Assembly: GCA_009691765.1 (NCBI GenBank)
Contig: SIAO01000015.1
Coordinates: forward strand, 1 to 51,464
Direction: 5' to 3'
Origin: Planctomycetota bacterium
GTDB taxonomy: Bacteria > Planctomycetota > GCA-002687715
Length of the DNA stretch: 51,464 bases
The first letter of the stretch is position 1; the number at the start of each line of letters is the position of its first letter. The notes below the pieces were generated by a model. That model did no database searches and was not told the origin of the DNA. It was given only the letters and a program-made list of their open reading frames with translations. A program made the translations under genes and the position numbers. Positions 18,864 to 26,956 of this stretch are shown here, in pieces.

Positions 18864-19985
18864 ATGCCACAGAACTTTCAACTAGGTCTCGGAGGCCAAC
18901 ACGTCGACCAAGTGCGAGGCGGCCAGTTCACCTTTGCCAGCCGCAATGGCCTAGCCATCAGCTCGCGCTTGCTCATTGAATCGCTGCCGAAAGAAGTGCA
19001 GGGCCGCGTTCTGACGGGTTTGGATCGTGATGGCGCTGTGGCCCTCGCGGCAGCTGCCCTGTATGGCTCAGACGCTGTAACAGACCATCATTTCGATGCC
19101 TACGTCGCCTCGCGAGCCCGCGCCACCTTTGAGCGCAACGGACTCGCCGAATGTTCAGCCGCCCTCACGGATCTGCCGTCAGGCCCGTTCGGTCTCGTGG
19201 CACTGCCCTTCGAAGCACGCAGCGACAGCCTCCTCGCGCGCGATTTGCTTGAAGCAGCACATGATGCGCTGCAACCCGGAGGCCGACTCATCGCGGCCAC
19301 CGATGGCGGGCACAAGTGGTTGCACGAGGCTGTGCAACATGTTTTTCGCAAGGCAGACTTGTTGCTCGTGCCAGATCAGCGCGGCGCGGTGATTCTGGCC
19401 CGACGCCTCATCCCGGAAGCGCGCTCGAAGTGCCGCCGCCATGCCATCACAGTGGTCCACGGCGAAGAGACTTTCAGCATCACCACGAGGCCCGGAGTGT
19501 TTTCTCACGGGCGCCTTGATCGAGGCAGCGCTGCGTTACTGACGCAAGCACCTGTGCTCGATGCCGGGCCCATCCTCGACCTCGGCTGCGGCGCAGGCAC
19601 GCTCGGAATTGCCGTCTCGGCGCCGGGCGGCGAGGGCTTGGTGTTGGTGGATTCCAATGCCCGCTCTCTCGCGCTGGCAGCCGAGAATCTCGTCGCCAAC
19701 AATCGCGGTGCTGGCCAAGCACTGCTGCGCACGGACCTCGAAGACCTCCCAAAACTGCCCTACACGCTGGCACTGGCGAATCCCCCGTACTTCGGAGGCG
19801 GGCGCATTGCCGAGGCCTTCGCAGCCACAGCGGCAGCCAACCTCACGGATTCGGGCCTGCTGCTCATGGTGGTCAAAGATGTAGCGCGCCATCAACCCAT
19901 CTTGGAGCGCTGCTTCGCGGCCGTCAGCGTCACGATGGTGGACGAATACGGCGTCTTCCGCGCCACCATTCCCCAGCGCTCTTGA
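18864..19985 (+). CDS. RsmC/RlmG-like rRNA (guanine-N2)-methyltransferase
   Basis: The protein has 373 residues from ATG 18864, with GTG 18846 as an in-frame alternative. The organisation matches RsmC/RlmG enzymes: an N-terminal degenerate methyltransferase-like domain (about 25-190, FGLVALPFEARSDSLLARDL, LQPGGRLIAATDGG) and a C-terminal catalytic domain (about 195-373) with SAM motif ILDLGCGAGTLGI and the exocyclic-amine signature NPPYFGGGR. Such enzymes methylate a guanine N2 in 16S or 23S rRNA in the cytosol. The exact target base cannot be decided from sequence. It is followed by folD after a 63-bp gap. Confidence 0.85.
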   Translation: MPQNFQLGLGGQHVDQVRGGQFTFASRNGLAISSRLLIESLPKEVQGRVLTGLDRDGAVALAAAALYGSDAVTDHHFDAYVASRARATFERNGLAECSAALTDLPSGPFGLVALPFEARSDSLLARDLLEAAHDALQPGGRLIAATDGGHKWLHEAVQHVFRKADLLLVPDQRGAVILARRLIPEARSKCRRHAITVVHGEETFSITTRPGVFSHGRLDRGSAALLTQAPVLDAGPILDLGCGAGTLGIAVSAPGGEGLVLVDSNARSLALAAENLVANNRGAGQALLRTDLEDLPKLPYTLALANPPYFGGGRIAEAFAATAAANLTDSGLLLMVVKDVARHQPILERCFAAVSVTMVDEYGVFRATIPQRS

Positions 19986-20033
19986 TGTCTTGCGTTGCGG
20001 TTTGGCGCCCATGCCAAGCACCAACCGTCGGGG

Positions 20034-20039
20034 TAGACT
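20034..20039 (+). promoter_or_regulatory. Probable -10 box (TAGACT) before folD
   Basis: TAGACT ends 9 nt before the folD ATG, with no Shine-Dalgarno between them. The placement predicts a leaderless or nearly leaderless transcript. It is the same hexamer as before the gene at 9130. Confidence 0.4.
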
Positions 20040-20048
20040 CGCCGCCCC

Positions 20049-20927
20049 ATGGATTCACAGATTCTCGAGGGGAAATCGGCAGCAGCCGCTTTGCGCGTCA
20101 GCGTGCAAGCAGAAGTCGCACGTCTGGGACTGCAACCTCGCTTGGTGGTTTTTGCTCCCGAAGACGACGAAGCCTCGCAGCACTATGTGCGCATGATCAC
20201 CCGCAGCGCGGCGCAATGTGGTGTCAGCGTGGAATTGCGCGCGTTCGACGTTAGAGCTCCGATCGAAACCCTGCGCAGCGCGGTAGCTCAAGCGGCCAAG
20301 GAGCCTGGCGTCAACGCCATTCAGATTCAAAAGCCACTTCCCAAGGGAGCGAGTGCAAGCCTCATCCTCGAAGGCAGCGAAGCGCGTGACGTGGAAGGCT
20401 TGAGCCCACAGCATGTGGGACTACTCCACGCCGGACGCCCCTGTTTCGTACCCTGCACTGCACTCGCGACATGGCGTTTGTTGCAATGGCATGGCATTCC
20501 GCTCGAAGGGCGACGCGCGGTGGTCATCGGTCGCAGCGACATCGTTGGTGCTCCTCTTGCAGCATTGCTGCAACAATCCGGAGCCACCGTGAGCGTCGTG
20601 CACACACGTACGCGCAATCCTGGCGCTGAAGTGGCGCGTGCCGAGATTGTTGTGTCCGCTGCCGGTCAACGCGACATCTGTAGGCCGGAAGACATCAGCG
20701 TCGGCGCCGTGCTCGCCGATGTGGGCCATCACACTTTGGCGGACGGATCCGTGAGCGGCGATTTCAGCGCGGCACATCAAGCGCGCTCTTCTGCTTACAC
20801 GCCAGTCCCAGGCGGTGTCGGCCCGCTCACCACCATGTGTTTGATCGAATCTGTCGTGCGCGCCGCAGCGTTGCAAGCAGGCCAAGGCACCGTGTTGGCA
20901 GATCCTCGCCGACCCTGTAGGCCATGA
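20049..20927 (+). CDS. folD: FolD-like methylenetetrahydrofolate dehydrogenase (cyclohydrolase site altered)
   Basis: The protein has 292 residues. It aligns along its whole length with FolD, which converts 5,10-methylene-THF to 10-formyl-THF in one-carbon metabolism. Conserved features are ASQHYV (residues 42-47), the Rossmann segment VVIGRSDIVGAP and the C-terminal PVPGGVGPLT. Two catalytic positions differ. The cyclohydrolase lysine in YVxxK is Ile50 (YVRMI), and the DVDG aspartate is Glu116 (DVEG). The QLPLP loop reads QKPLP, with a new Lys95 beside the conserved Gln94. The enzyme may therefore be dehydrogenase-only, or may use a relocated lysine. Start ATG 20049 has a TAGACT box 9 nt upstream. 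It overlaps the next gene by 4 bp (ATGA). Confidence 0.88.
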   Translation: MDSQILEGKSAAAALRVSVQAEVARLGLQPRLVVFAPEDDEASQHYVRMITRSAAQCGVSVELRAFDVRAPIETLRSAVAQAAKEPGVNAIQIQKPLPKGASASLILEGSEARDVEGLSPQHVGLLHAGRPCFVPCTALATWRLLQWHGIPLEGRRAVVIGRSDIVGAPLAALLQQSGATVSVVHTRTRNPGAEVARAEIVVSAAGQRDICRPEDISVGAVLADVGHHTLADGSVSGDFSAAHQARSSAYTPVPGGVGPLTTMCLIESVVRAAALQAGQGTVLADPRRPCRP

Positions 20928-23350
20928 AACGCTACGCACCGCTGCTCGTGGTCCTCATCCTTGTAGGCAGCGTGGCTTGGCTCACGCTGAACACGCAAGT
21001 AGAGGCGCCGCTACCTTGGGGCGACGAGCCAGTTCGCACCGCTGCACCGCCAACAGAAACGGCGCCCATAGGCATTCACGCGCAACCCTTCGTGGCTGTC
21101 GAAGCAGACGTCGAATGCAGCTTTGCAGGAACGCTCACGGGTGGCCATGCTGAAGTGGTACTGCGCGCGGTCGAACTGGATTCCCGCATGCAGCCCTACA
21201 GCGTGGCGGCGAACGTGGCCGTCGCTGCGAGCGGCAGATTCAACGCTGTGGTGCGAGGAAAGACCTGCATGGTGATCCTCACCGCCACTGACGAAGATGG
21301 CTGCGAAGCTGGCCTCTTGATAGATCCGCGCCACAGCACCGACCACATCCTGCACCTCGAGCGCGCGGAACTTGCGGACTTGCTGAGCGTGCACGACTCT
21401 GCTGGACGTGCGCTTCATGGCGCCGAGATCCGTCGAGGCTTGTTGGATCCTGTGTTGCACACCGATGCCGGAGGATTCGCACGCGTTCCCCGCACGCACG
21501 CGGCACTCCAAGTGAGCGCCGCCGGCTTCGCAACAGTTCGAGTCACCACGGGCGGCGTGCACCTGCCTCAAGAGTTTTCGCTCACACTGCAACGGACGAC
21601 TCCCATGAGCCTCACGCTGCGCGACGAGCACGGCGAGCCTCTCGCCGCGGCACGAGTGCGTGTGGTGGAAACTGGGCTGACACTCCGCAGTGACACCAAG
21701 GGCACGCTGTTGTTGGACGCCTTGCCCGAAGATCGCAGTGGATTGACACTGGAAATCAGTGCTGGGGATTCACACGGCGGATTTTTCCCTCTGCCGCTGG
21801 GCAACAACGCTTCCATCACAGTTCCGCAACCGCCACGCGTCGAAGGCGTCGTATGCAATACATTGGATCAACCGCTCGCGGGCGGGCGTGTGCGCTGCTT
21901 CGAGCAAGAATACGGCTCAGTCCTCGCGCAGACACGCACAGGTGGCGACGGGCGTTTCCGCTTGCCCTCCACGCAATCAGGACCTGTGGTGCTGGTGGTC
22001 GATGACAAGCGCAGCTTGGTGGTTCAGGAAGCTCAACTACCACTTCGTGAGCCACTCAACCTCAAACTGGATTCCAACGCTGCATGCAGTATCACCACGC
22101 TGGATGAGGCAGGAGCAATCCTTGACGGCGTGCGCGTGCGGCTGCTCTTCAACGCTCTGCTTCTCCAAGAAGTGGTCAGCGACAGCACGGGGCATTGCTC
22201 GCTGCCGAGCGCCACAGGCTGCGTTCTCAACGTTAGCCATAGCAACACCCTTGCGCATTTGCATCCGACCGTTCCTGCCGGTGCACTCACCTTGCGTATG
22301 AAAGCACGGCCCTGCGTGTCTCTCCATGTCGTTGCCGCGGAAGACGAGACCGCGTTGTTGCAAATCTCCGTGGTGCTGCAGACCGCGGAAGCTGAAAGAG
22401 TTGCGCTGTGGCCCGAACCGGGACGCACCTTCGAAAGCAAAGATGGCCATTACAGCTTGCGTTCCACCGACTTTGACAATGGCGAGCGCTGCACGCTGCT
22501 CGTCGGAGCGCCGGGTCGCACGGAGCAAACATGCACGTGGTGGGCTGAGTCCAAGACTCTGGAAGTGAAACTCGCGGCTGCAGGGCCCATCATTGGCCGA
22601 GTGCGCAGCAGTCTCGGCGCCGTAGCGCTCGAAGGTGTCGCAGTGAGCAGTCGTGCAGGTGGATCGTGCCGCACAGACCGCCACGGGAAGTTCACGCTCC
22701 CCCGCATGCCACTCGGCGAGGCTGTGCTGCGCTTCGAAGCCGAAGGCTGCGTGCCCTTGGAACTTCGTGCCCCGGCGACGGAAGCCGGAACCACGCGCGA
22801 TATCGGCGATGTCGCGCTTGATCCCGCCGCGGATGTCAGCATCGTTGTCGCAACTTGGCGCGACGGCATGGAAGCCACCGTGCATTTCACACGCGATGAT
22901 GCACCAACGCAACGGATCGAGCTCCGCGGTGCGGGCCCTTGGATCGCACGCAGTTTGCGCACAGGGCGTTGGAACGCTGTGATTTCCAGTTCCGAACCAA
23001 CGTTGGATGGTCAACGCAAGATCGTCGACATAACCCAGAGCCACTTGGGAACGCTCGATTTCACTGCGCGCGCGACGACCGCCACGCTACTCGGAACGGT
23101 GCTCATTCCTGACGGCAGCGCTTCTGTGCGCGGTGTGGCGGTACGCCTACGCGACTCGAAAGGAGCACTGGTGGCACAGGCCGCATGCGACCGCGATGGC
23201 GACTTTCAAATTGACAAGCTCACTCCCGGCATGTTGACACTCGAAGCTCTCGTCGAGAGTGCGCAAGGCGCATTGAGAGGCCAGATCACCATCGACCTTG
23301 TCGCCGGTGAATCGAGCGTCATCTTGCGCTTGCTTCGCCAAGGGCCGTGA
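20924..23350 (+). CDS. Large membrane-anchored CnaB / carboxypeptidase-regulatory-like repeat protein
   Basis: The protein has 808 residues and its ATG overlaps the folD stop. Residues 5-24 are a hydrophobic anchor or uncleaved signal (APLLVVLILVGSVAWLTL). The rest is a series of about seven beta-sandwich modules of 80-100 residues resembling carboxypeptidase-regulatory/CnaB folds. Recurrent phrases are GRALHGAEIRRGL, GEPLAAARVRVVE, DQPLAGGRVRCFE, LEGVAVSSRAGG and IDKLTPGMLTLEA, each followed by a T-G-F/R-F-like turn (GDGRFRLP, RHGKFTLP, RDGDFQID). It is probably periplasmic. Modules of this kind give structural or binding surfaces. No catalytic residues are apparent. Co-translation with folD is probably only positional. 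Confidence 0.78.
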   Translation: MKRYAPLLVVLILVGSVAWLTLNTQVEAPLPWGDEPVRTAAPPTETAPIGIHAQPFVAVEADVECSFAGTLTGGHAEVVLRAVELDSRMQPYSVAANVAVAASGRFNAVVRGKTCMVILTATDEDGCEAGLLIDPRHSTDHILHLERAELADLLSVHDSAGRALHGAEIRRGLLDPVLHTDAGGFARVPRTHAALQVSAAGFATVRVTTGGVHLPQEFSLTLQRTTPMSLTLRDEHGEPLAAARVRVVETGLTLRSDTKGTLLLDALPEDRSGLTLEISAGDSHGGFFPLPLGNNASITVPQPPRVEGVVCNTLDQPLAGGRVRCFEQEYGSVLAQTRTGGDGRFRLPSTQSGPVVLVVDDKRSLVVQEAQLPLREPLNLKLDSNAACSITTLDEAGAILDGVRVRLLFNALLLQEVVSDSTGHCSLPSATGCVLNVSHSNTLAHLHPTVPAGALTLRMKARPCVSLHVVAAEDETALLQISVVLQTAEAERVALWPEPGRTFESKDGHYSLRSTDFDNGERCTLLVGAPGRTEQTCTWWAESKTLEVKLAAAGPIIGRVRSSLGAVALEGVAVSSRAGGSCRTDRHGKFTLPRMPLGEAVLRFEAEGCVPLELRAPATEAGTTRDIGDVALDPAADVSIVVATWRDGMEATVHFTRDDAPTQRIELRGAGPWIARSLRTGRWNAVISSSEPTLDGQRKIVDITQSHLGTLDFTARATTATLLGTVLIPDGSASVRGVAVRLRDSKGALVAQAACDRDGDFQIDKLTPGMLTLEALVESAQGALRGQITIDLVAGESSVILRLLRQGP

Positions 23351-23368
23351 GCCTCGTGAATCGCAGGT

Positions 23369-25000
23369 TCAGCGCTCAAATTGCAGCACGAGGCTGACGC
23401 GCGCTCCGGCGCGCTCGACCACCATGGTCTTCTTCGGCTCACCTTGCATCAGCGCATTGCGCAACGCGAAACGGTCGGCCAGCTTCACACCATCGAGATC
23501 CATCAACACATCGCCAGCCTGAATGCCGGCAACCGCAGCCACAGAAGTTGCCGTAGCTTCTTTCACTTTCATGCTCTCGCCTTCGAAAATCAAACCCAAA
23601 CGGCGTGCCACAGGGATGGTGTCGCGCGCGCTGCGCAGAGTTTCGCGTGAGAGCAAGTGATCGAGTTGCGCGAGCCCCCATGCACCAACAGCCACCGTGG
23701 TGGCGCTCTGCTCTTGGTAATCAGGCACGGCGATGTCGTAGGTGTCGAACTGTGTATGCCAACCGTGCACATACTCGACTTTGCCCTTCTGGTCCCAATA
23801 GAACCCAGGCACATTCATGGCGAGGAATGATGAATGATCGCTACCGCCGCCGCTCATGCCTTCCACCTCGCGCACGGTGAAGGGACGCTCGGCGTTCAAA
23901 GCCAAGACGGGAGCAAACGCACGCTTCAAATCTGCTTGGTGCGCAGCGGTGCCAGCGATGCCGCTGATCCAATTGGTGCCACCGTCATGCACGAGAATGC
24001 AAGAGATCTTCTCCAACTCGCCTTGGTGCTGCTTCACCCAAGCCTCGGACCCAAGCAAGCCTTGCTCTTCGCCGGAAAACAGCATGAAACGAATACTGCG
24101 CCGCGGACGCTCTCCGCAGGCAGCGATCAGACGCGCGGCCTCCATGGTGGTGGCAACACCGGTGCCGTTGTCCGTCGTGCCGGTCGCACCATCCCACGAA
24201 TCAATGTGCGCGCCCACAACAACCCATTCATCAGGGAACTCTGTGCCCCGCAATTCGGCAATGACGTTGTAGAGCGGAATCGGCCCGCGCTTGAAATGGT
24301 TGCGAATATCGAACTCAAGCTCCACAGCCTTGCCCGCTGTCAGTTCAGCCGCAACGGCTTTCCAGTCTTCGGCAATCATGTCGATGAGCGGCAGTGTCGG
24401 CAGCTTGTCAGGATCAATGCGCCAATTGCCACTCACCCACACGCGATAGCTGCCGCTGTCTCGCACGACACCGAGTGGTGGATGCTCCGCGTACGCTGCG
24501 TCGAGCGCTTGGCGCACTTCAGTGGCCATGCCGCCGGCACCGCGGCCTCGAGGCGTTTCCAAAACCCAGCAGCCTGCAAAACTCAGCTTGCTTGCGGCGA
24601 TGGCATCCACTGTTGTCGGAGCGAGCAGCGCTTTGCCGCGTTGCCGCCCGCGAGTCCCCGCGCTCCATGCCGGCGTCACAATGGTCAGAGTGCGTTGCGT
24701 CGGCGCAACCATGGCTGCCGTCCAGGGACCACGGTTGAAACCCACCGGGAAAGTGCCCCACTCTTCGAGGCGTGCCTCGTAACCCATGCGCGTAAAACGC
24801 TCTTGGGCCCAAGCGCATGCTTGCGTCAATCCGTCCGACGAAGTCAGGCGCGGGCCGATGCCATTCACCAGCGCATCAAGGAACCCCATGGCCTGTGGTT
24901 CCTTCAAGCCTTGCTGCACCATGCGCTCGATCGGCGCATTGTCTTGGCTCGTAAGGGCTCCAACAAAAACCAGCAATAACAGTGCAAGACGCGGTCCCAT
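23369..25000 (-). CDS. Secreted M28 zinc aminopeptidase with C-terminal PDZ domain
   Basis: The protein has 543 residues from ATG 25000. A longer in-frame start at 25048 lacks signal character, whereas ATG 25000 opens a signal peptide ending LTSQ. The M28 di-zinc site is visible in order: GAHIDSWD (His and metal/general Asp), TDNGTGV (bridging Asp), SGEEQGL (catalytic Glu and zinc Glu) and a C-terminal WHTQFDTYD histidine. Residues about 450-543 are a PDZ domain (AVAGIQAGDVLMDLDGVKL). It is presumably a periplasmic exopeptidase acting on peptides, with the PDZ domain used for substrate or partner binding. The gene ends 18 bp from the convergent CnaB-like gene and is divergent from the lipoprotein gene. 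Confidence 0.9.
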   Translation of the reverse strand: MGPRLALLLLVFVGALTSQDNAPIERMVQQGLKEPQAMGFLDALVNGIGPRLTSSDGLTQACAWAQERFTRMGYEARLEEWGTFPVGFNRGPWTAAMVAPTQRTLTIVTPAWSAGTRGRQRGKALLAPTTVDAIAASKLSFAGCWVLETPRGRGAGGMATEVRQALDAAYAEHPPLGVVRDSGSYRVWVSGNWRIDPDKLPTLPLIDMIAEDWKAVAAELTAGKAVELEFDIRNHFKRGPIPLYNVIAELRGTEFPDEWVVVGAHIDSWDGATGTTDNGTGVATTMEAARLIAACGERPRRSIRFMLFSGEEQGLLGSEAWVKQHQGELEKISCILVHDGGTNWISGIAGTAAHQADLKRAFAPVLALNAERPFTVREVEGMSGGGSDHSSFLAMNVPGFYWDQKGKVEYVHGWHTQFDTYDIAVPDYQEQSATTVAVGAWGLAQLDHLLSRETLRSARDTIPVARRLGLIFEGESMKVKEATATSVAAVAGIQAGDVLMDLDGVKLADRFALRNALMQGEPKKTMVVERAGARVSLVLQFER

Positions 25001-25070
25001 GTGAGTGCTCCGCACGCATCCTACAGGACATGTGGCAAGCACACGCATTGCAGTGCGCAGGGCGGTTGAC

Positions 25071-25076
25071 TACGCT
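25071..25076 (+). promoter_or_regulatory. Possible -10 box (TACGCT)
   Basis: TACGCT ends 6 nt before the lipoprotein ATG at 25083. It has the same TAnnnT form and spacing as the other candidate leaderless promoters. No Shine-Dalgarno is visible. Confidence 0.3.
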
Positions 25077-25082
25077 GCGCGC

Positions 25083-25568
25083 ATGACGAAATCCTCCTCG
25101 CTGCTGCTCTTGGCTTTGTTGTGTTTGCTATCTGCGTGCAGCCTGCAACTCACTGCCTCCTCGACGGATTGCTGCGCGGCCGTACCACCATCGGAATCCG
25201 CCATAGCGGCATGCCGCTCAGTTCTGAACGCTCAAGTGGTGGGTTGGAATAGCGGCAGTATCGACGCGTTTGCAGCGGGCTACCACAAGGCGCCCGACAT
25301 CGTCATGGCCAGCAGCGAAGGCGTAGGTCTCGGCTACGACTCCATGCTTTCACACTACAAGAGCAGCTACGGCACGCCTGCGCTTATGGGCCAACTGCGC
25401 TTCGAATCCCTCAGCTTCGTCACGCTTAATGACACCGAGATTCTCTGCTTCGGTGCATGGCATCTGAAGCGCACGCAAGACGAACCCCACGGGCGTTTCG
25501 CTTTGGTGATGCGCTCATTCCCCGAGGGCTGGCGCATCACGCTCGATTACACCAGCGTCCTGCCCTGA
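25083..25568 (+). CDS. SnoaL/DUF4440-like lipoprotein
   Basis: The protein has 161 residues. Residues 1-19 are a lipoprotein signal with lipobox LLSAC and the acylated Cys directly after it. Residues about 40-160 look like the NTF2/SnoaL (DUF4440) cone fold: LNAQVVGWNSGSIDAFAAGY, a YDSMLSHYKSSYG helix and the closing strands GRFALVMRSFPEGWRITLDY. Many proteins of this fold bind small ligands and the role here is open. ATG 25083 is preceded by TACGCT. The 3' end overlaps the convergent nuclease gene by 54 bp, so transcription of one is likely to affect the other. Confidence 0.8.
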   Translation: MTKSSSLLLLALLCLLSACSLQLTASSTDCCAAVPPSESAIAACRSVLNAQVVGWNSGSIDAFAAGYHKAPDIVMASSEGVGLGYDSMLSHYKSSYGTPALMGQLRFESLSFVTLNDTEILCFGAWHLKRTQDEPHGRFALVMRSFPEGWRITLDYTSVLP

Positions 25569-26882
25569 CGGCCGCCATGCTTCGCTAAGCACTTCGAGAC
25601 GCGTCTGCGCCCCAGCGTAATACTGCACATGGCCACCATGCGGTGGCGCCCACGATTTCAGCCCCTGCAAACGCACGACGCGGCCGGCGCGCAAACCATC
25701 GCGGAGCAGGCGTTGCATGTCGCGCTCGTCCCACGTGAAAGAGGAATAGCCGCCCTCATTCACCAATGTGATGCGCCGCGTCACCTTTGTGCTGCCGTCG
25801 CGCATTTGCTTGGTCTTAGGCATCTTGATGCCACACACGAGGCCTTCAGCACTCATGGAATTGCCTTGCGGCAACGGCGCGCCCAGTGCCACGCCTGCGC
25901 CAGCGCTTGGAGCTTGCTTACCGGAGAGTTTGCACGTCCAGGCCGCAGGGCACACACCACACCATGCAGAGGCAGCCCCAGCGGGTTTCTCGAAACCTGC
26001 GACCTGTGCAGGTGCTGCGGGGAAATCCTCAGGTTTCCAAGAATGCTCGAGCTGGGCGCTCTTGACGAGCAGTTCCTTCACAAACTCGCCGAACGCATCG
26101 GTGGCTTCCTTGTTCGGCACCGCAAAGACCTTGGGCTCTGCAGCTCCGAGAAACCAGCCCTCGAGCCCTTCGGGACTGCCGCGCCCGAGCGCACGCTCCA
26201 TGAAGGCGTACGCAAGAAGTTGTAATTCGATTTCAGTGGAAAACACACTCGTCCCGGCACTGGCCTTGAGATCCACGATGCGCCGCCCACCTGTCCATTC
26301 ATACACAAGGTCGTACTGACCCTGGAACCAACCTTGGGGAATGACTTCGTTCCAAAATCCGCCTGCTACGACTTCGGGCGCATGCCAAGGACGCACTGCA
26401 ACCCAAGCATCGCCGACGGCGCCATAAGCCGGTAGACCCAGACGCGCACCTGAACGCGGATGGCGATCCTCCAACCAAGACTGCACTTCGCGCGTGTGGA
26501 AATCCAGACCCCGCCGCGCATAGCGACCGTACTTCTCTTCGCTGATGTTGAAGCTGCCGACGGCATTCGGATTCGCGGCATAGGCCGCAGCCGCTTTGGC
26601 CCATTCCTTGCTGAAGTTCAGTTGCACTCGTGCCGCTGCACGCGCTTCAAGATCCGTCGCTGTGACGTCGGTTGCCGGCGTGTTGTCGAACACCGCTTGC
26701 AGCACGTCTTGCACGATGTGCCCAGCTTCTTGCTCCGGCGATGTCCACGTCGCGTGCCATTCGAGCCCCACGTGCATGTACCACGCAGGGCAACGCTTGT
26801 AGGCAGCCAAACGCGAGAAGCTCATCCGCGCCCAAGGATTCTCGTTCCAGATGTTGGCGCTCGGAAGATTGCTCTCACTCAT
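25515..26882 (-). CDS. PD-(D/E)XK nuclease with RecB/AddB/Cas4-like iron-sulfur cysteines
   Basis: The protein has 455 residues from ATG 26882 (GGAG lies about 10 nt upstream); ATG 26906 is an in-frame alternative. The N-terminus has SFSRLAAYKRCPAWYM, the signature with the first Fe-S cysteine found in AddB, Cas4 and RecB-like nucleases. The core shows YDLVYEW and RRIVDLKAS (D and D-x-K) followed by ELQLLAYAF (Q-x3-Y). Three clustered Cys in WCGVCPAAWTC would complete a 4Fe-4S cluster. The last about 110 residues are beta-rich. The family cleaves single-stranded or end DNA in repair or defence. There are no CRISPR or helicase genes beside it, so I make no defence claim. An orphan PDDEXK_1 nuclease is the safest name. 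Confidence 0.85.
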   Translation of the reverse strand: MSESNLPSANIWNENPWARMSFSRLAAYKRCPAWYMHVGLEWHATWTSPEQEAGHIVQDVLQAVFDNTPATDVTATDLEARAAARVQLNFSKEWAKAAAAYAANPNAVGSFNISEEKYGRYARRGLDFHTREVQSWLEDRHPRSGARLGLPAYGAVGDAWVAVRPWHAPEVVAGGFWNEVIPQGWFQGQYDLVYEWTGGRRIVDLKASAGTSVFSTEIELQLLAYAFMERALGRGSPEGLEGWFLGAAEPKVFAVPNKEATDAFGEFVKELLVKSAQLEHSWKPEDFPAAPAQVAGFEKPAGAASAWCGVCPAAWTCKLSGKQAPSAGAGVALGAPLPQGNSMSAEGLVCGIKMPKTKQMRDGSTKVTRRITLVNEGGYSSFTWDERDMQRLLRDGLRAGRVVRLQGLKSWAPPHGGHVQYYAGAQTRLEVLSEAWRPSGQDAGVIERDAPALGE

Positions 26883-26942
26883 GCTCGTGCTCGCTCCGTT
26901 CGGCATCCTACCCGCGACCTTCGCGCCATGAACATGCGCGGC

Positions 26943-26948
26943 TATGCT
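26943..26948 (+). promoter_or_regulatory. Probable -10 box (TATGCT)
   Basis: TATGCT ends 8 nt before ATG 26957 (5 nt before GTG 26954) and no Shine-Dalgarno intervenes, which predicts a leaderless transcript for the membrane thioredoxin-like gene. Confidence 0.42.
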
Positions 26949-26956
26949 GCCGCGTG

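Noticed and set aside
25515..26882. Cas4 of a CRISPR system
   Set aside because: Iron-sulfur and PD-(D/E)XK motifs fit, but the protein is longer than Cas4 and no cas1/cas2 or repeats are nearby.
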